Assembly (NCBI RefSeq): GCF_005877885.1
Contig: NZ_VCHY01000008.1
Coordinates: 172,062 to 236,061 of the forward strand
From: Labilibacter sediminis
GTDB lineage: Bacteria > Bacteroidota > Bacteroidia > Bacteroidales > Marinilabiliaceae
Reading direction: 5' to 3'
DNA length: 64,000 nucleotides
Made by a program: the position numbers and the translations under genes. Shown piece by piece: positions 38,292-47,966 of the stretch. Position 1 is the first letter of the stretch. The number at the start of each line of letters is the position of its first letter. The notes under the pieces were generated by a model. It did no database searches, was not told where the DNA came from, and saw only the letters and a program-made list of their open reading frames with translations.

Positions 38292-41078
38292 ATGGATTAC
38301 AATTTTAAAGCCATTGAAACCAAATGGCAGAAGCAATGGGTAGACAGTAAACTTTACAAAGTAGATATTGACAAAAACCGTCCTAAGTTTTATGTGCTGG
38401 ATATGTTTCCTTATCCGTCAGGAGCCGGACTGCATGTTGGTCACCCGCTCGGATATATTGCCTCTGACATTTACAGTCGTTTTAAACGATTAAATGGTTT
38501 TAACGTATTGCACCCAATGGGTTACGATGCTTATGGTTTGCCGGCTGAACAATATGCCATTCAAACCGGTCAGCACCCTGCCATTACAACTGAAAAAAAC
38601 CTGGAGCGATACAGAGAACAGTTAGATAAAATTGGTTTCTGCTACGACTGGGATCGTGAAATTAAAACCTGTGATCCATCCTACTATCACTGGACACAGT
38701 GGGCTTTTATTCAAATGTTTAACCACTACTACAACAATGTAAGCCAAAAGGCAGAAAGCATTGAGTCGTTGGTTGAAGAGTTAAAACAAAACGGAACAAA
38801 AAATATTGATTCGGCATGCACCGAAAAGCTTGAGCTTACTGCTGACGAGTGGAATGCCAAATCAGAGAAAGAACAGGAAGAAATTCTATTAAACTATCGC
38901 CTGGCTTATCTTGCCGACACTATGGTAAACTGGTGTCCTGCCTTAGGTACTGTTTTAGCCAACGACGAAGTAAAAGAAGGACTTTCTGTGCGCGGAGGTC
39001 ACCCTGTAGAGCAAAAAGTAATGCGCCAGTGGTTATTGCGTGTTTCTGCCTACTCGGAGCGTTTATTAAACGGTCTGGATCAGGTAGACTGGACCGACTC
39101 ATTAAAAGAAATTCAGCGTAACTGGATTGGTAAGAGTGAAGGTGCCGAAATGAAGTTTAAGGTAAAAGATTCTGATATTGAAATGGACATCTTTACCACG
39201 CGTGCAGATACTGTGTTTGGCGTTACCTTTATGGTATTGGCTCCCGAAAGTGAATTAACACCTTTATTAACTAAGCCGGAACACAAAGAAGAAGTAGAAG
39301 CTTACCTTCAGGAAACCAAAAAACGTACCGAGCGTGAGCGTCAGGCTGAGGTAGATAAGGTTACCGGAGTATTTACCGGTTCTTACGCCATCAACCCGCT
39401 TTCTGGTGAAGAGATTCCGATTTGGGTGGGTGATTATGTATTGGCCGGTTATGGTACCGGAGCTGTAATGGCTGTACCGGGGCACGATACCCGTGACTTT
39501 AAGTTTGCGCGTCATTTTAACCTGCCTATCATTCAGGTGGTAGTACCGGAAGGTGAAGAAGCTACAGATCCTGCCACATGGGAAGACTCAAAGGATTCAA
39601 AAGCCGGAACCATGATTAACTCCGACTTTTTAAATGGATTAAGCGTTCCTGAAGCTATTGCCAAAACCAAAGAATATATTAGAGAGAAAAAGGTAGGTGA
39701 TGTACAGGTAAACTACCGCTTACGAGATGCTATTTTTAGTCGTCAGCGTTATTGGGGAGAGCCTTTCCCTGTATATTACAAAGACAATATGCCTCAAATG
39801 GTAAGCGAATCAGACTTACCTCTTGAGCTTCCCGATATTGATAAGTTTTTACCTACAGAACAAGGTGAGCCTCCGTTGGGTAGAGCCAAAAACTGGGTTT
39901 ATAAAGATGCTTATCCGTTGGAGTTAAATACCATGCCTGGTTTTGCCGGATCATCGGCGTACTACTTACGTTATATGGATCCTAAAAACGACACGGCGCT
40001 TGTAGGTAAAGAGGCCAACGAATACTGGCAGGATGTTGATTTATACATTGGAGGTACCGAGCATGCTACAGGTCACCTGATATACTCTCGTTTCTGGAAT
40101 AAGTTTTTATTCGATACCGGTCATGTCATTAAAGATGAGCCTTACAAAAAGCTGATTAACCAGGGAATGATTCAGGGTCGATCTAATTTTGTATACAGAA
40201 TTAACGGCACCAACAAATTTGTATCGTTAAAGCAAAAAGATCAGTACGAAACTACAGCCATTCACGTGGATGTAAATATTGTAAGCAATGATGTTCTGGA
40301 TATTGAGAAGTTTAAAAACTGGAATCCGGAGTACAAAGATGCCGAGTTTGAACTGGAAGATGGAAAATATATTTGCGGATGGGCCATCGAAAAAATGTCG
40401 AAATCGATGTTTAACGTGGTAAATCCTGATGATATTATTGAAGATTACGGTGCAGATACTTTACGTTTATACGAGATGTTCCTTGGACCACTTGAACAAA
40501 GCAAACCATGGAATACCAATGGTATCGACGGTGTTCATAAGTTTTTACGTAAAACTTGGCGTTTATTCTTTGATAAGGACAACAACATTAGCATCTCTGA
40601 CGAAAAGCCATCTAAAGAAGAGTTAAAAGCATTACACAAAACCATTAAAAAGATATCTGACGATATTGAGCACTTCTCATTTAACACCTGCGTAAGTGCC
40701 TTTATGATTTGCGTAAATGAGTTAACTGATCTAAAATGTAACAAGCGCGAGATATTAGAAGGACTAACCTCTTTACTTGCTCCTTTTGCACCGCATATAG
40801 CAGAAGAGCTTTGGAGCAAATTAGGTCATTCTACTTCAGTATGTGATGCACAATGGCCGGTGTTTGAAGCTTCACACCTGGTAGAATCCACGTTTAGCTA
40901 CCCGGTATCATTCAACGGTAAAATGCGTTTTAAAATAGATATGCCTGTTGATGCATCAAACAGCGAAATTGAAGAAGCTGTTAAGAGTCACGAAAGTGCA
41001 CAAAAATGGTTGGAAGGTAAAAAAGTTAGAAAGATGATTATCGTTCCTAAAAAGATTATCAATGTGGTAGTGGGATAA
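38292..41078 (+). CDS. leuS: Leucyl-tRNA synthetase
   Basis: Class I aminoacyl-tRNA synthetase charging tRNA-Leu, 928 residues, the usual size in Bacteroidota. The HIGH-type motif is in [20 protein letters not shown]. The CP1 editing domain has [18 protein letters not shown] and [15 protein letters not shown] with the conserved Asp. The KMSKS loop is at residues 701-705, and the anticodon-binding domain has [17 protein letters not shown]. The start [16 protein letters not shown] is the family start. No T-box or leader peptide is visible upstream. Confidence 0.98.
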   Translation: MDYNFKAIETKWQKQWVDSKLYKVDIDKNRPKFYVLDMFPYPSGAGLHVGHPLGYIASDIYSRFKRLNGFNVLHPMGYDAYGLPAEQYAIQTGQHPAITTEKNLERYREQLDKIGFCYDWDREIKTCDPSYYHWTQWAFIQMFNHYYNNVSQKAESIESLVEELKQNGTKNIDSACTEKLELTADEWNAKSEKEQEEILLNYRLAYLADTMVNWCPALGTVLANDEVKEGLSVRGGHPVEQKVMRQWLLRVSAYSERLLNGLDQVDWTDSLKEIQRNWIGKSEGAEMKFKVKDSDIEMDIFTTRADTVFGVTFMVLAPESELTPLLTKPEHKEEVEAYLQETKKRTERERQAEVDKVTGVFTGSYAINPLSGEEIPIWVGDYVLAGYGTGAVMAVPGHDTRDFKFARHFNLPIIQVVVPEGEEATDPATWEDSKDSKAGTMINSDFLNGLSVPEAIAKTKEYIREKKVGDVQVNYRLRDAIFSRQRYWGEPFPVYYKDNMPQMVSESDLPLELPDIDKFLPTEQGEPPLGRAKNWVYKDAYPLELNTMPGFAGSSAYYLRYMDPKNDTALVGKEANEYWQDVDLYIGGTEHATGHLIYSRFWNKFLFDTGHVIKDEPYKKLINQGMIQGRSNFVYRINGTNKFVSLKQKDQYETTAIHVDVNIVSNDVLDIEKFKNWNPEYKDAEFELEDGKYICGWAIEKMSKSMFNVVNPDDIIEDYGADTLRLYEMFLGPLEQSKPWNTNGIDGVHKFLRKTWRLFFDKDNNISISDEKPSKEELKALHKTIKKISDDIEHFSFNTCVSAFMICVNELTDLKCNKREILEGLTSLLAPFAPHIAEELWSKLGHSTSVCDAQWPVFEASHLVESTFSYPVSFNGKMRFKIDMPVDASNSEIEEAVKSHESAQKWLEGKKVRKMIIVPKKIINVVVG

Positions 41079-41277
41079 AACCAGCAACTGTTCAGTCGTA
41101 AGACGAAAGTATAAAGACATAAGACTTAAATATTTAACAAACCTGATAATCTCAATTAACAGGAAAAATATTCAATAAATAATCTTTTACTTCTTGTTTT
41201 GCAATTTTATGCAAAAGTTAAGATAGCTGATATCTTTATTCTTTATACTAAATAATTACAATTGTCATATAAAAACG

Positions 41278-41308
41278 AAGGCTAGCTTTAACAGTTAGCC
41301 TTTTTTTT
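41278..41308 (+). terminator. Terminator downstream of leuS
   Basis: AAGGCTAGCT pairs with AGTTAGCCTT (one mismatch) around TTAAC, followed by eight T. It lies 200 bases after the leuS stop. The rest of 41079-41444 contains no gene that I can support. Confidence 0.8.
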
Positions 41309-41444
41309 ATACATTTTTTTTATGAGAAAAATCATTACCTATATGGCTTAAAACATGACAATTGTATCGTTTTTGTCTCAACTCCTTTTCCTTACTTTGC
41401 CGAAAATTCAAACAGTTACAATTACAACTAATTATTCTGGCAAA

Positions 41445-42305
41445 ATGAACAGGCAAAAAATTTTACAAGAAACTAAATCCTACATCATTCTTACTTTTGC
41501 ATTATTCATGTCGTGCATTGGCTGGGCAGGTTTTATTATTCCATCAGGTATTGTAGGCGGAGGAATCACCGGCCTGGGAAGTACCCTCCATTTTCTTTGG
41601 GGGTGGGATGTTGGTATTACTGTATTAATTATTAACACCATATTGGTGCTGCTGGCCATTAAAATACTTGGTTTTTCATTCGGTATAAAGAGTATTTATG
41701 GCATTACGGTTTTTGCTGCATTTCTATCCTTATTAATGAACCAGTTTGAAGGCCCTGTAGTAAGCGATGCCTTTATGGCCACCCTTATTGGAGCTTCTTT
41801 GGCGGGTACCGGTGCCGGCATCATTTTTATCAACGGAGGAAGTACAGGCGGTACAGATATTATTGCCATGATCATTAATAAATACCGCAACATCAGTCTG
41901 GGCAGGCTTTTACTTATGCTCGATGTAGTAATCATACTATCCGCATACTTTATCTTTCACGATATAGAAAAAGTCATGTATGGATTTATTACTATGGCCA
42001 TATTTGGTTATTGTATCGATATGGTAATCTCTGGTAACAAATCAACTGTACAGCTATTTATCATCAGCGAAAAGTACAAGGAACTGTCTGATAAAATTAT
42101 TCAAACGGCGGAAAAGGGAGTAACCATACTCGATGGTGTAGGTGGTTATACCGGCGAACAAAAAAAGGTGCTCATGGTCATCTCTAAAAAACGCACTTCT
42201 TCGGTTCTCTTCAGAATTATTAAAGACATTGACCCGGAGGCTTTTGTGACCATGGGAACTGTATCTGGTGTTTATGGCAGAGGCTTTGATCAGATTAAGG
42301 TTTAA
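41445..42305 (+). CDS. YitT-family membrane protein, paralog 1
   Basis: A 286-residue integral membrane protein: an N-terminal YitT (DUF161) part with five to six spans and a C-terminal cytosolic DUF2179 domain. Visible parts are SYIILTFALFMSCIGWAGFI, GGGITGLGSTLHFLWGWDVG, SLAGTGAGIIFINGGSTGGT (the conserved GGSTGGTDI motif) and the end ILDGVGGYTGEQKKVLMVIS. The ATG at 41445 is preferred because the homologous second copy at 44583 starts at the same residue and the 30 codons upstream are not conserved. Role unknown in the family. Its stop lies at the start of a palindromic-repeat fragment. Confidence 0.9.
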   Translation: MNRQKILQETKSYIILTFALFMSCIGWAGFIIPSGIVGGGITGLGSTLHFLWGWDVGITVLIINTILVLLAIKILGFSFGIKSIYGITVFAAFLSLLMNQFEGPVVSDAFMATLIGASLAGTGAGIIFINGGSTGGTDIIAMIINKYRNISLGRLLLMLDVVIILSAYFIFHDIEKVMYGFITMAIFGYCIDMVISGNKSTVQLFIISEKYKELSDKIIQTAEKGVTILDGVGGYTGEQKKVLMVISKKRTSSVLFRIIKDIDPEAFVTMGTVSGVYGRGFDQIKV

Positions 42306-42690
42306 CTCGCAATATCAATGTCGTTCAGTTAAGGATATCATAGCTGTTTATAACATTTTAACTCACGATAGTAAAGGGGCGCGTAGGCCCGTCGAGGAGT
42401 TGAAGGCCAATGGAGGCAGTGCATTTCCGATTGTTATATAATTCATAGAAGGGGCTTGTCCTTGTGTTTGAAAGAACACTTACTTCTATAGAATTATAAA
42501 CAATCGGGAAGAGCGGGTTGGCATTCTCCTCGACTAGACATTTTTGCTTCCGTTTTTGTGGCAATGACAAAAAGGAAGTAGGGTATGGGACAAAGTCCCA
42601 TTCTTAAGAAATTCATGAAATGAATTTCTTAACTAAACGACATTGCCCACTTAATGCATTAGAATATCTATTACGTATTGAAATTCCCCA
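42302..42690. repeat. Palindromic-repeat fragment split by a nested element
   Basis: The ends are parts of the 175-bp family: TTAACTCGCAATAT at 42302-42315 and GCATTAGAATATCTATTACG from 42656 on, with the rest missing after about 42690. Together they read like the left end at 63925. The split is filled by the 330-bp element 42316-42645. Confidence 0.7.
42316..42645. mobile_element. 330-bp palindromic element (MITE-like) inside the repeat
   Basis: Ends are inverted repeats of 17 bases with one mismatch: CAATGTCGTTCAGTTAA at 42316-42332 and TTAACTAAACGACATTG at 42629-42645. The interior is strongly palindromic: GTCGAGGAG... against ...CTCCTCGAC, CCGATTGTTATATAATTCAT against an ATTATAAACAATCGG arm, and near the right end GGGACAAAGTCCC and CTTAAGAAATTCAT/ATGAATTTCTTAA. 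There is no frame of useful length. It looks like a non-autonomous element moved by an enzyme coded elsewhere. Confidence 0.7.
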
Positions 42691-42692
42691 TG

Positions 42693-43664
42693 CTATCTGA
42701 CCAATACCTTTTTTAATATCTTCTCTTCTTCTAACAGAACAGTCACATAATATACACCTGGCGGTAAATCACTGACTTTAAAAACATACGCCTCTTTACC
42801 TGTCTGACTTTGAAGCCCTTTCACCAATACACCATCACTACTGTATAAACCAATCATTCCTTCGCAATCCGGTTTAATATCAATATGTATTACCGAGTGT
42901 GCCGGATTAGGGTAAACTGCAACATCCGGATTCTCAACATCTTGTAAACCTGTTGAAACATCCACCTGAAACTCACAAGGATCATTGCTATAGTCAAAAG
43001 GTATATCGTTATCAAACAACCAATTATCCACATCGTTTATTGCATTCAGCAAGGCCGCTTTATTACCGGATAACACGCTACAGTCATACCTTGCATTATC
43101 CTGCTCAATAAGTAAAATCGTATGGTAAATATGAATGGCATCTACTCCTAAAGTTAAGCCCGCCGGCATAGCTGTTGTAGAATTGGAGTATGAATCTTCA
43201 TCAAAATCTGATCCCGGAGCACCTTCTATATTATGATTAAAGCTTATGGCCGCAATAAATTGCGGCGAGCTTTTATCTCCCTGATAGGCCAGCAGTTGAT
43301 CTCCCGCTACAGAAACCGTCATCTTATCTCCAACAACCACTCCTTCAGACGAAATGGCATTCTCCACACCATTAAACGTGTAAATATTTACCACTGTTCC
43401 GGCCTCTAGCGCAGAATTGGTTGTCCAGGTAAAATGACTTTCCGGGTAATGCTGATTAAATACATCACTAGCTGTCCATCCATTATCTGTAAAATGAATC
43501 GTTGTACCACTCTCCACATCCGCAAGCAACAAAAATGAAAAAACATCTTCATGTTGATCGCTATTTATGCTTACAAATGCAATATCTCCAGGGGTAAGAC
43601 TTGTTTGGGCACAAACACTCCCAACAAGCATACTCCAAACCATTATGCACAAAGCCCTTTTCAT
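42693..43664 (-). CDS. Secreted protein with type IX sorting domain
   Basis: About 323 residues from the ATG at 43664 (MKRALCIMVWSMLVGSVCAQ, a signal peptide). The first domain (GDIAFVSINSDQHEDVFSFL; IHFTDNGWTASDVF) is a beta-rich domain known from secreted Bacteroidota proteins of unknown role, often next to tail-collar-type proteins. The last 85 residues form a T9SS type A C-terminal signal: VENPDVAVYPNPAHSVIHID followed by SDLPPGVYYVTVLLEEEKIL and KKVLVR. It is therefore predicted to cross the outer membrane by type IX secretion and be anchored at the surface. It starts 12 bases after the collar gene stop, so the two form an operon. Confidence 0.85.
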   Translation of the reverse strand: MKRALCIMVWSMLVGSVCAQTSLTPGDIAFVSINSDQHEDVFSFLLLADVESGTTIHFTDNGWTASDVFNQHYPESHFTWTTNSALEAGTVVNIYTFNGVENAISSEGVVVGDKMTVSVAGDQLLAYQGDKSSPQFIAAISFNHNIEGAPGSDFDEDSYSNSTTAMPAGLTLGVDAIHIYHTILLIEQDNARYDCSVLSGNKAALLNAINDVDNWLFDNDIPFDYSNDPCEFQVDVSTGLQDVENPDVAVYPNPAHSVIHIDIKPDCEGMIGLYSSDGVLVKGLQSQTGKEAYVFKVSDLPPGVYYVTVLLEEEKILKKVLVR

Positions 43665-43675
43665 AGTCATGCCGT

Positions 43676-44260
43676 TTAATCTCGTGATGGATAATACCCC
43701 TGTAATGCTATAATATATCGTACAACTAAATACGGCTGCATATTATTTACAGGCTGAGAACCACCTGCATTTTGTATCGTAATCTGGGGCAAAGCTCCAT
43801 TTCCCGATGTTTGGTCGGAGTACATATTTTCACCAGATACTGCAGGGTACTTTCCTGTTGGATCATCGGTATTGGCTTCATCATTATAAACAGGATTGTT
43901 AATTTGCACCCCGTGATTATGCGATGGCAGATGATTTGCATTTAACACATTGGTTTCCGTTCCACTTTTTGCACCCTGAATCCTTGATGATAAGCCCGGT
44001 CCGGTACCAGCATGCATCGGAACTCTTCCTCTAAGATCAGGCAAACCAAATGTTGTTCGTCCATCACCACCATACATAGTACCTAATAATGAAAACAAAG
44101 CAGAATGTTGATTTATAGCCAAAAGCTGACCATCGCAAAACGCCCATCCCCTTGGAGCAAAATTACCTGCAAACAATTTAATTTCTCCTAACATCGGGTC
44201 CTGAGCAAAAAGGCCGGTCCCGAGTAGTATTATAACAAACATTGTAAAAATCTTTTTCAT
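43676..44260 (-). CDS. Exported phage-tail-collar-domain protein
   Basis: A 194-residue protein with a signal peptide (MKKIFTMFVIILLGTGLFAQ); the ATG at 44260 is set by it. The mature part is a tail-collar domain of the microcystin-dependent protein (MdpB) type: GEIKLFAGNFAPRGWAFCDG, ALFSLLGTMYGGDGRTTFGL, PDLRGRVPMHAG, and the ending NMQPYLVVRYIIALQG. In phages this domain is a fibre or baseplate part. Here it stands alone with a Sec signal and no phage genes around, and is co-transcribed with a T9SS cargo, so a surface adhesin or secreted scaffold is more plausible than a prophage remnant. Confidence 0.88.
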   Translation of the reverse strand: MKKIFTMFVIILLGTGLFAQDPMLGEIKLFAGNFAPRGWAFCDGQLLAINQHSALFSLLGTMYGGDGRTTFGLPDLRGRVPMHAGTGPGLSSRIQGAKSGTETNVLNANHLPSHNHGVQINNPVYNDEANTDDPTGKYPAVSGENMYSDQTSGNGALPQITIQNAGGSQPVNNMQPYLVVRYIIALQGYYPSRD

Positions 44261-44582
44261 AATATTGAAGTTTAGAAGTTTAATAGATATTAAAAAAGGT
44301 ACGGATTTCACAAGCATTTTAAATACAACTACATACCCTATATTTAAACTATTTTATTAGTGTATTGCTTTATGGGAGGAATATTTATCCATAATCCACA
44401 AAATTCTTCTTTAAAAGGTCCCCGAATTAATTACACTATCAGATGTTACCCATGATTCTTATCTCCTTCACGTCATTATTCAAATAATTAATGATAATGA
44501 TCAAAGAAGTTTCAAAGTGAATCATATATTTTTGCGCCACTATTTTGTAGTTTAGTATTTCTCATCAAGAAAAAACCGACAT
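44261..44582. other. Divergent region with a candidate -7 box
   Basis: 322 bases between the collar operon and the second YitT gene. TATTTTTG at 44527-44534 is a full TAnnTTTG match 49 bases before the YitT ATG; the -33 position is poor. No coding frame or repeat is seen. Confidence 0.4.
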
Positions 44583-45443
44583 ATGAACACAAATAAAATC
44601 TTACAGGAAATAAAATCTTACGCCATACTCAGTATTGCCGTTTTAATTGCGTGCGTCGGATGGACAGGTTTTTTAATCCCTTCAGATATTATTGGTGGTG
44701 GAGTTACAGGAATGTCCACTTCTTTTTATTTTTTATGGGGATGGGATGTTGGTATTACCTCTTTAATCATCAATATCTTTTTAATATTGTTAGCCATAAG
44801 AGTACTGGGCCTATCGTACGGTGTAAAAACCATTTACTGCATTGTGCTTTTCTCTACATTTTTAACTCTTCTTACAAAACACTTTACCGAGCCTCTGGTA
44901 AGTGATGTTTTTATGGCCACCTTAATCGGAGCTTCCCTGGCAGGTGCCGGAATTGGAATTTTATTTACCAACGGAGGAAGTACAGGCGGTACCGAGATTA
45001 TTGCCATGCTTGTAAATAAGTATAAAAACATCAGCCTGGGCCGTCTGCTTCTCATGTTTGATATTGTCATTATTTCTTCATCATACATGGTATTTCAGGA
45101 CATAGAAAAAATCATGTATGGCCTTATCTCCATGGCCATTATGACTTACTGCGTAGATATGGTGATTACCGGAAACAGACAGACCGTGCAACTATTTATT
45201 ATCAGCGAAAAATACGAGGAACTGGCCGATAAAATCCTAACCGTTGGAAACAAAGGCGTTACCATTATTGATGGCATTGGAGGCTATACGCGTGAGCACC
45301 GAAAAATATTAATGGTCATATCTAAAAAGCGCACTTCATCTATTCTTTTTAAAATTATTAAAGAAATAGATCCTAAGGCTTTTATTACCATGGGCAGCGT
45401 GTCTGGTGTATATGGCCAGGGTTTCGATAAGATTAAAACCTAA
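44583..45443 (+). CDS. YitT-family membrane protein, paralog 2
   Basis: A 286-residue paralog of the 41445-42305 protein and very similar along its length: the same MNxxKILQEIKSY start, FLWGWDVGITSLIINI, SLAGAGIGILFTNGGSTGGT, and end SSILFKIIKEIDPKAFITMG. It has DUF161 spans followed by a DUF2179 domain. Two near-equal copies 2.3 kb apart point to a local duplication, later separated by the collar/T9SS operon. A palindromic repeat follows 10 bases after its stop. Confidence 0.9.
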   Translation: MNTNKILQEIKSYAILSIAVLIACVGWTGFLIPSDIIGGGVTGMSTSFYFLWGWDVGITSLIINIFLILLAIRVLGLSYGVKTIYCIVLFSTFLTLLTKHFTEPLVSDVFMATLIGASLAGAGIGILFTNGGSTGGTEIIAMLVNKYKNISLGRLLLMFDIVIISSSYMVFQDIEKIMYGLISMAIMTYCVDMVITGNRQTVQLFIISEKYEELADKILTVGNKGVTIIDGIGGYTREHRKILMVISKKRTSSILFKIIKEIDPKAFITMGSVSGVYGQGFDKIKT

Positions 45444-45453
45444 CCGCGAACCT

Positions 45454-45628
45454 TTAAACCCGCATTATGTATTAGAACTTCGTCATGAACATTGAAAGCA
45501 CGATAAAACAAGGCTTTACTGAAATGAGGCATAGCATCGTTCTGGTGAGTTGAAGTGAAGCAACAAAGTGTCTTGTTTTGAAGTGATTTCAATGTGTCAT
45601 AGATTTTCAAATGCATAATGCGGGTTAA
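45454..45628. repeat. 175-bp palindromic repeat, copy 2 (subtype A, inverted)
   Basis: Runs from TTAAACCCGC to GCGGGTTAA. It is the reverse complement of copies 1 and 5 with few changes, for example TTGAAAGCACGATAAAACAAG as one arm and CTTGTTTTGAAGTGATTTCAA as the other. It fills most of the gap to the M23 gene. Confidence 0.88.
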
Positions 45629-45755
45629 ATATCCACTCAAACATCATTGGGGTAAAACATTTTTTAATATTTACCCCTTTTTTATGATGGAATTATCAGG
45701 TGGTTGTAATAACTTGCAGCTTTAACACAGAGCACAACAAATTATTTAACACACC

Positions 45756-47033
45756 ATGCAAAAATTCTCTTATTTATTTACTCTTTCTTTATTAGCTGTT
45801 ATTTGCACAAACCTTTTCTTATCAAGTTGTAATTCCGGAAAGAAAAAACAAGATCAATCCGCTCATTCCGACACCCTGTCCGTTGCAGAGCCGGTAAAAC
45901 CAATTGATCTAATGTTTGGTTTACCTGTTGATTCTTTTGTAATTGAAAACAGCAAAGTAAAAAGAAATGAATTTTTGGCTTCTATCTTATTACGATATGA
46001 TATCCCTTACAAACAAATAGACCAGCTGGCCTCAAAAAGCAAAGACACTTTTGATGTGCGAAAAATTAAAGTCGGGAATCCATACTATATTTTTTTAGAT
46101 AACGACAGCCTTCACACCGCAAGGTATTTTGTATACGAAATTGATAAAATCAACTACATCGTATATAACCTTTCCGACTCTATCACCATAACTCCTGGGC
46201 AAAAAGAAGTACGTAAAGTGCAAAAAACAGCTTCCGGTGTAATTACCTCTTCATTATGGAATGCCATGACAGAAAATAACGCCAGCCCGGTACTAGCATT
46301 GGAACTCTCGGATATTTATGCCTGGACTGTTGATTTCTTTGGTATTGAGAAAGGTGATTTTTTTAAAGTGATGTACACCGAAGACTATGTCGACTCAACC
46401 TCTGTTGGAATTTCATCAATTGAGGCCGCATTATTTCATCACAGAGGCGATGATTTTTATGCTTTTAACTTTCAGGAAGACAGCGTTACTTTAAACTACT
46501 TTGATGAAAAGGGTAAAAGTTTAAGAAAGGCATTCTTAAAGGCACCTCTTAAATTTTCCAGAATTAGTAGTCGCTTTTCAAATAGCAGATATCACCCTGT
46601 TTTAAAAATTCGTCGCCCCCACCATGGCATTGATTACGCAGCCCCTAAAGGCACATACGTCTATTCTATTGGGGATGGCCGGGTTATTGCCAAAGGATAT
46701 CAGGCCAAAGGCGGTGGAAATTACTTAAAGATAAAGCACAACAGCGTTTATACCACAGTTTATATGCACCTCAATGGTTTTGCCAAAGGTATTTCCAAAG
46801 GATCAAAAGTAAAACAAGGTGAATTAATTGCTTATGTTGGTTCCTCTGGCTTATCCACAGGTCCACACCTTGATTTTCGCGTATTTAAAAATGGTAAACC
46901 CATCGATCCTTTAAAGGTGAAAGCTCCTCCTGTTGAACCTGTAAAAAAGAAAGACATGAAGCGTTATAAAAAGTTTTATAAACCGCTAAAAAAATCACTG
47001 GATGCTATGCTCCTTCCGGAAACTATTCATTAA
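45756..47033 (+). CDS. M23-family metallopeptidase lipoprotein
   Basis: A 425-residue envelope protein with signal MQKFSYLFTLSLLAVICTNL and lipobox SSCNSG. After a long N-terminal region, the LytM-type endopeptidase domain lies at about residues 285-400. It shows HHGIDYAAPKGTYVYSIGDG (His and Asp zinc ligands), then YTTVYMHLNGFAKG, then STGPHLDFRVFKNGKPIDPL. The usual closing HxH reads His-Leu-Asp; this form is frequent in Bacteroidota M23 proteins, but the second residue is still a change from the classical enzyme. Peptidoglycan cross-link cleavage is the expected role. Confidence 0.9.
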   Translation: MQKFSYLFTLSLLAVICTNLFLSSCNSGKKKQDQSAHSDTLSVAEPVKPIDLMFGLPVDSFVIENSKVKRNEFLASILLRYDIPYKQIDQLASKSKDTFDVRKIKVGNPYYIFLDNDSLHTARYFVYEIDKINYIVYNLSDSITITPGQKEVRKVQKTASGVITSSLWNAMTENNASPVLALELSDIYAWTVDFFGIEKGDFFKVMYTEDYVDSTSVGISSIEAALFHHRGDDFYAFNFQEDSVTLNYFDEKGKSLRKAFLKAPLKFSRISSRFSNSRYHPVLKIRRPHHGIDYAAPKGTYVYSIGDGRVIAKGYQAKGGGNYLKIKHNSVYTTVYMHLNGFAKGISKGSKVKQGELIAYVGSSGLSTGPHLDFRVFKNGKPIDPLKVKAPPVEPVKKKDMKRYKKFYKPLKKSLDAMLLPETIH

Positions 47034-47062
47034 CAGGAACAGAATATTATAAGGTATATAAT

Positions 47063-47101
47063 AAAGCGGCGACTCTTTTCGAATGAAAGAGCCGCCGCTT
47101 T
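47063..47101. terminator. Convergent terminator after the M23 gene
   Basis: AAAGCGGCG...CTCTTT pairs with AAAGAG...CGCCGCTTT around TCGAATG, a long stem with one bulge. It lies between converging genes. Confidence 0.8.
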
Positions 47102-47126
47102 GTCATATTATATATATGTCAACTTC

Positions 47127-47855
47127 TTACTTAGATGATTTTCTAAATTCGATTAGATCATTTAAAAATGGTTTATCAATAAAACTATCACGATCAAGCG
47201 AGCATAATTGATCAAACATTTTTGGATTAACTGTAAAAGCCATGATATCCTTTGGTAAATACTTACGCATGGCTAAATCCGTTGACCCTATAATCGCTCT
47301 GGGCTTATCATTATCCGGCAAAAGTGATAGTAACTGCATACAACCAGAACCAAAAGGAACTTGCACCGGGTTTTCTCCTAAACCATCATTAAAATAATTG
47401 GCACCAATTATTAATGCACTTAATTGATCCGGATTAACGTAAAAGGTTACAGATTTTAAATACTCTGACATTGTATTTTTAACTGGCCCTATATATAAAC
47501 ACTTATGCTTAGAAGCATATGGCAGTGTCACATCAAGCCAATTATTCATTACTTCATCGGAACATTTTAACCCTTCGTCATTCACCAAAAAATCTACAAA
47601 CTCTTTCCTCTCTCTGTTTTCCTTACCAAACAACCAATATCCGCTACCCTGACATCCATAATTTAAAGATGTTAGTTTTAGCGTTTGCCCACGCATCCAT
47701 GCATTATAATAAGCAAAAACACAGGTTCTTCTATGGGATAAAGGCTCAATTACTCTTTCAAAATCTGCATTATGAGGAGCATCATAAACCGCAACCAATG
47801 GTAAGTCTATCCTTAACTTATCCGTTATAAAGTTTGCATCTAAAAGTGTAGACAT
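47127..47855 (-). CDS. DUF169 protein
   Basis: A 242-residue cytosolic protein of the DUF169 (COG2043) family. The ATG at 47855 (MSTLLDANFITDKLRIDLPL) is preferred over the one at 47915. Recognisable features are LPLVAVYDAPHNADFERV, CVFAYYNAWMRGQTLKLTS, the conserved Cys/Gly segment NYGCQGSGYWLFG, and the closing GSGCMQLLSLLPDNDKPRAI. The conserved cysteines suggest metal or cofactor binding. The family has no confirmed function. It precedes purN's position on the same strand but with its own spacing of 110 bases. Confidence 0.85.
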   Translation of the reverse strand: MSTLLDANFITDKLRIDLPLVAVYDAPHNADFERVIEPLSHRRTCVFAYYNAWMRGQTLKLTSLNYGCQGSGYWLFGKENRERKEFVDFLVNDEGLKCSDEVMNNWLDVTLPYASKHKCLYIGPVKNTMSEYLKSVTFYVNPDQLSALIIGANYFNDGLGENPVQVPFGSGCMQLLSLLPDNDKPRAIIGSTDLAMRKYLPKDIMAFTVNPKMFDQLCSLDRDSFIDKPFLNDLIEFRKSSK

Positions 47856-47966
47856 TTTTTTTTCTAATATAAATATTAATCTCGGCTTATTAATAGAATA
47901 TCCATAAAAGCACACATCTTTATAAAGTCATTTTAATCAGGTGTACCTTTATAATATATATAGCCT

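Noticed and set aside
43676..44260. Prophage remnant marked by the tail-collar domain
   Set aside because: The protein has a signal peptide and a T9SS partner, and no other phage gene is present within 20 kb on either side.
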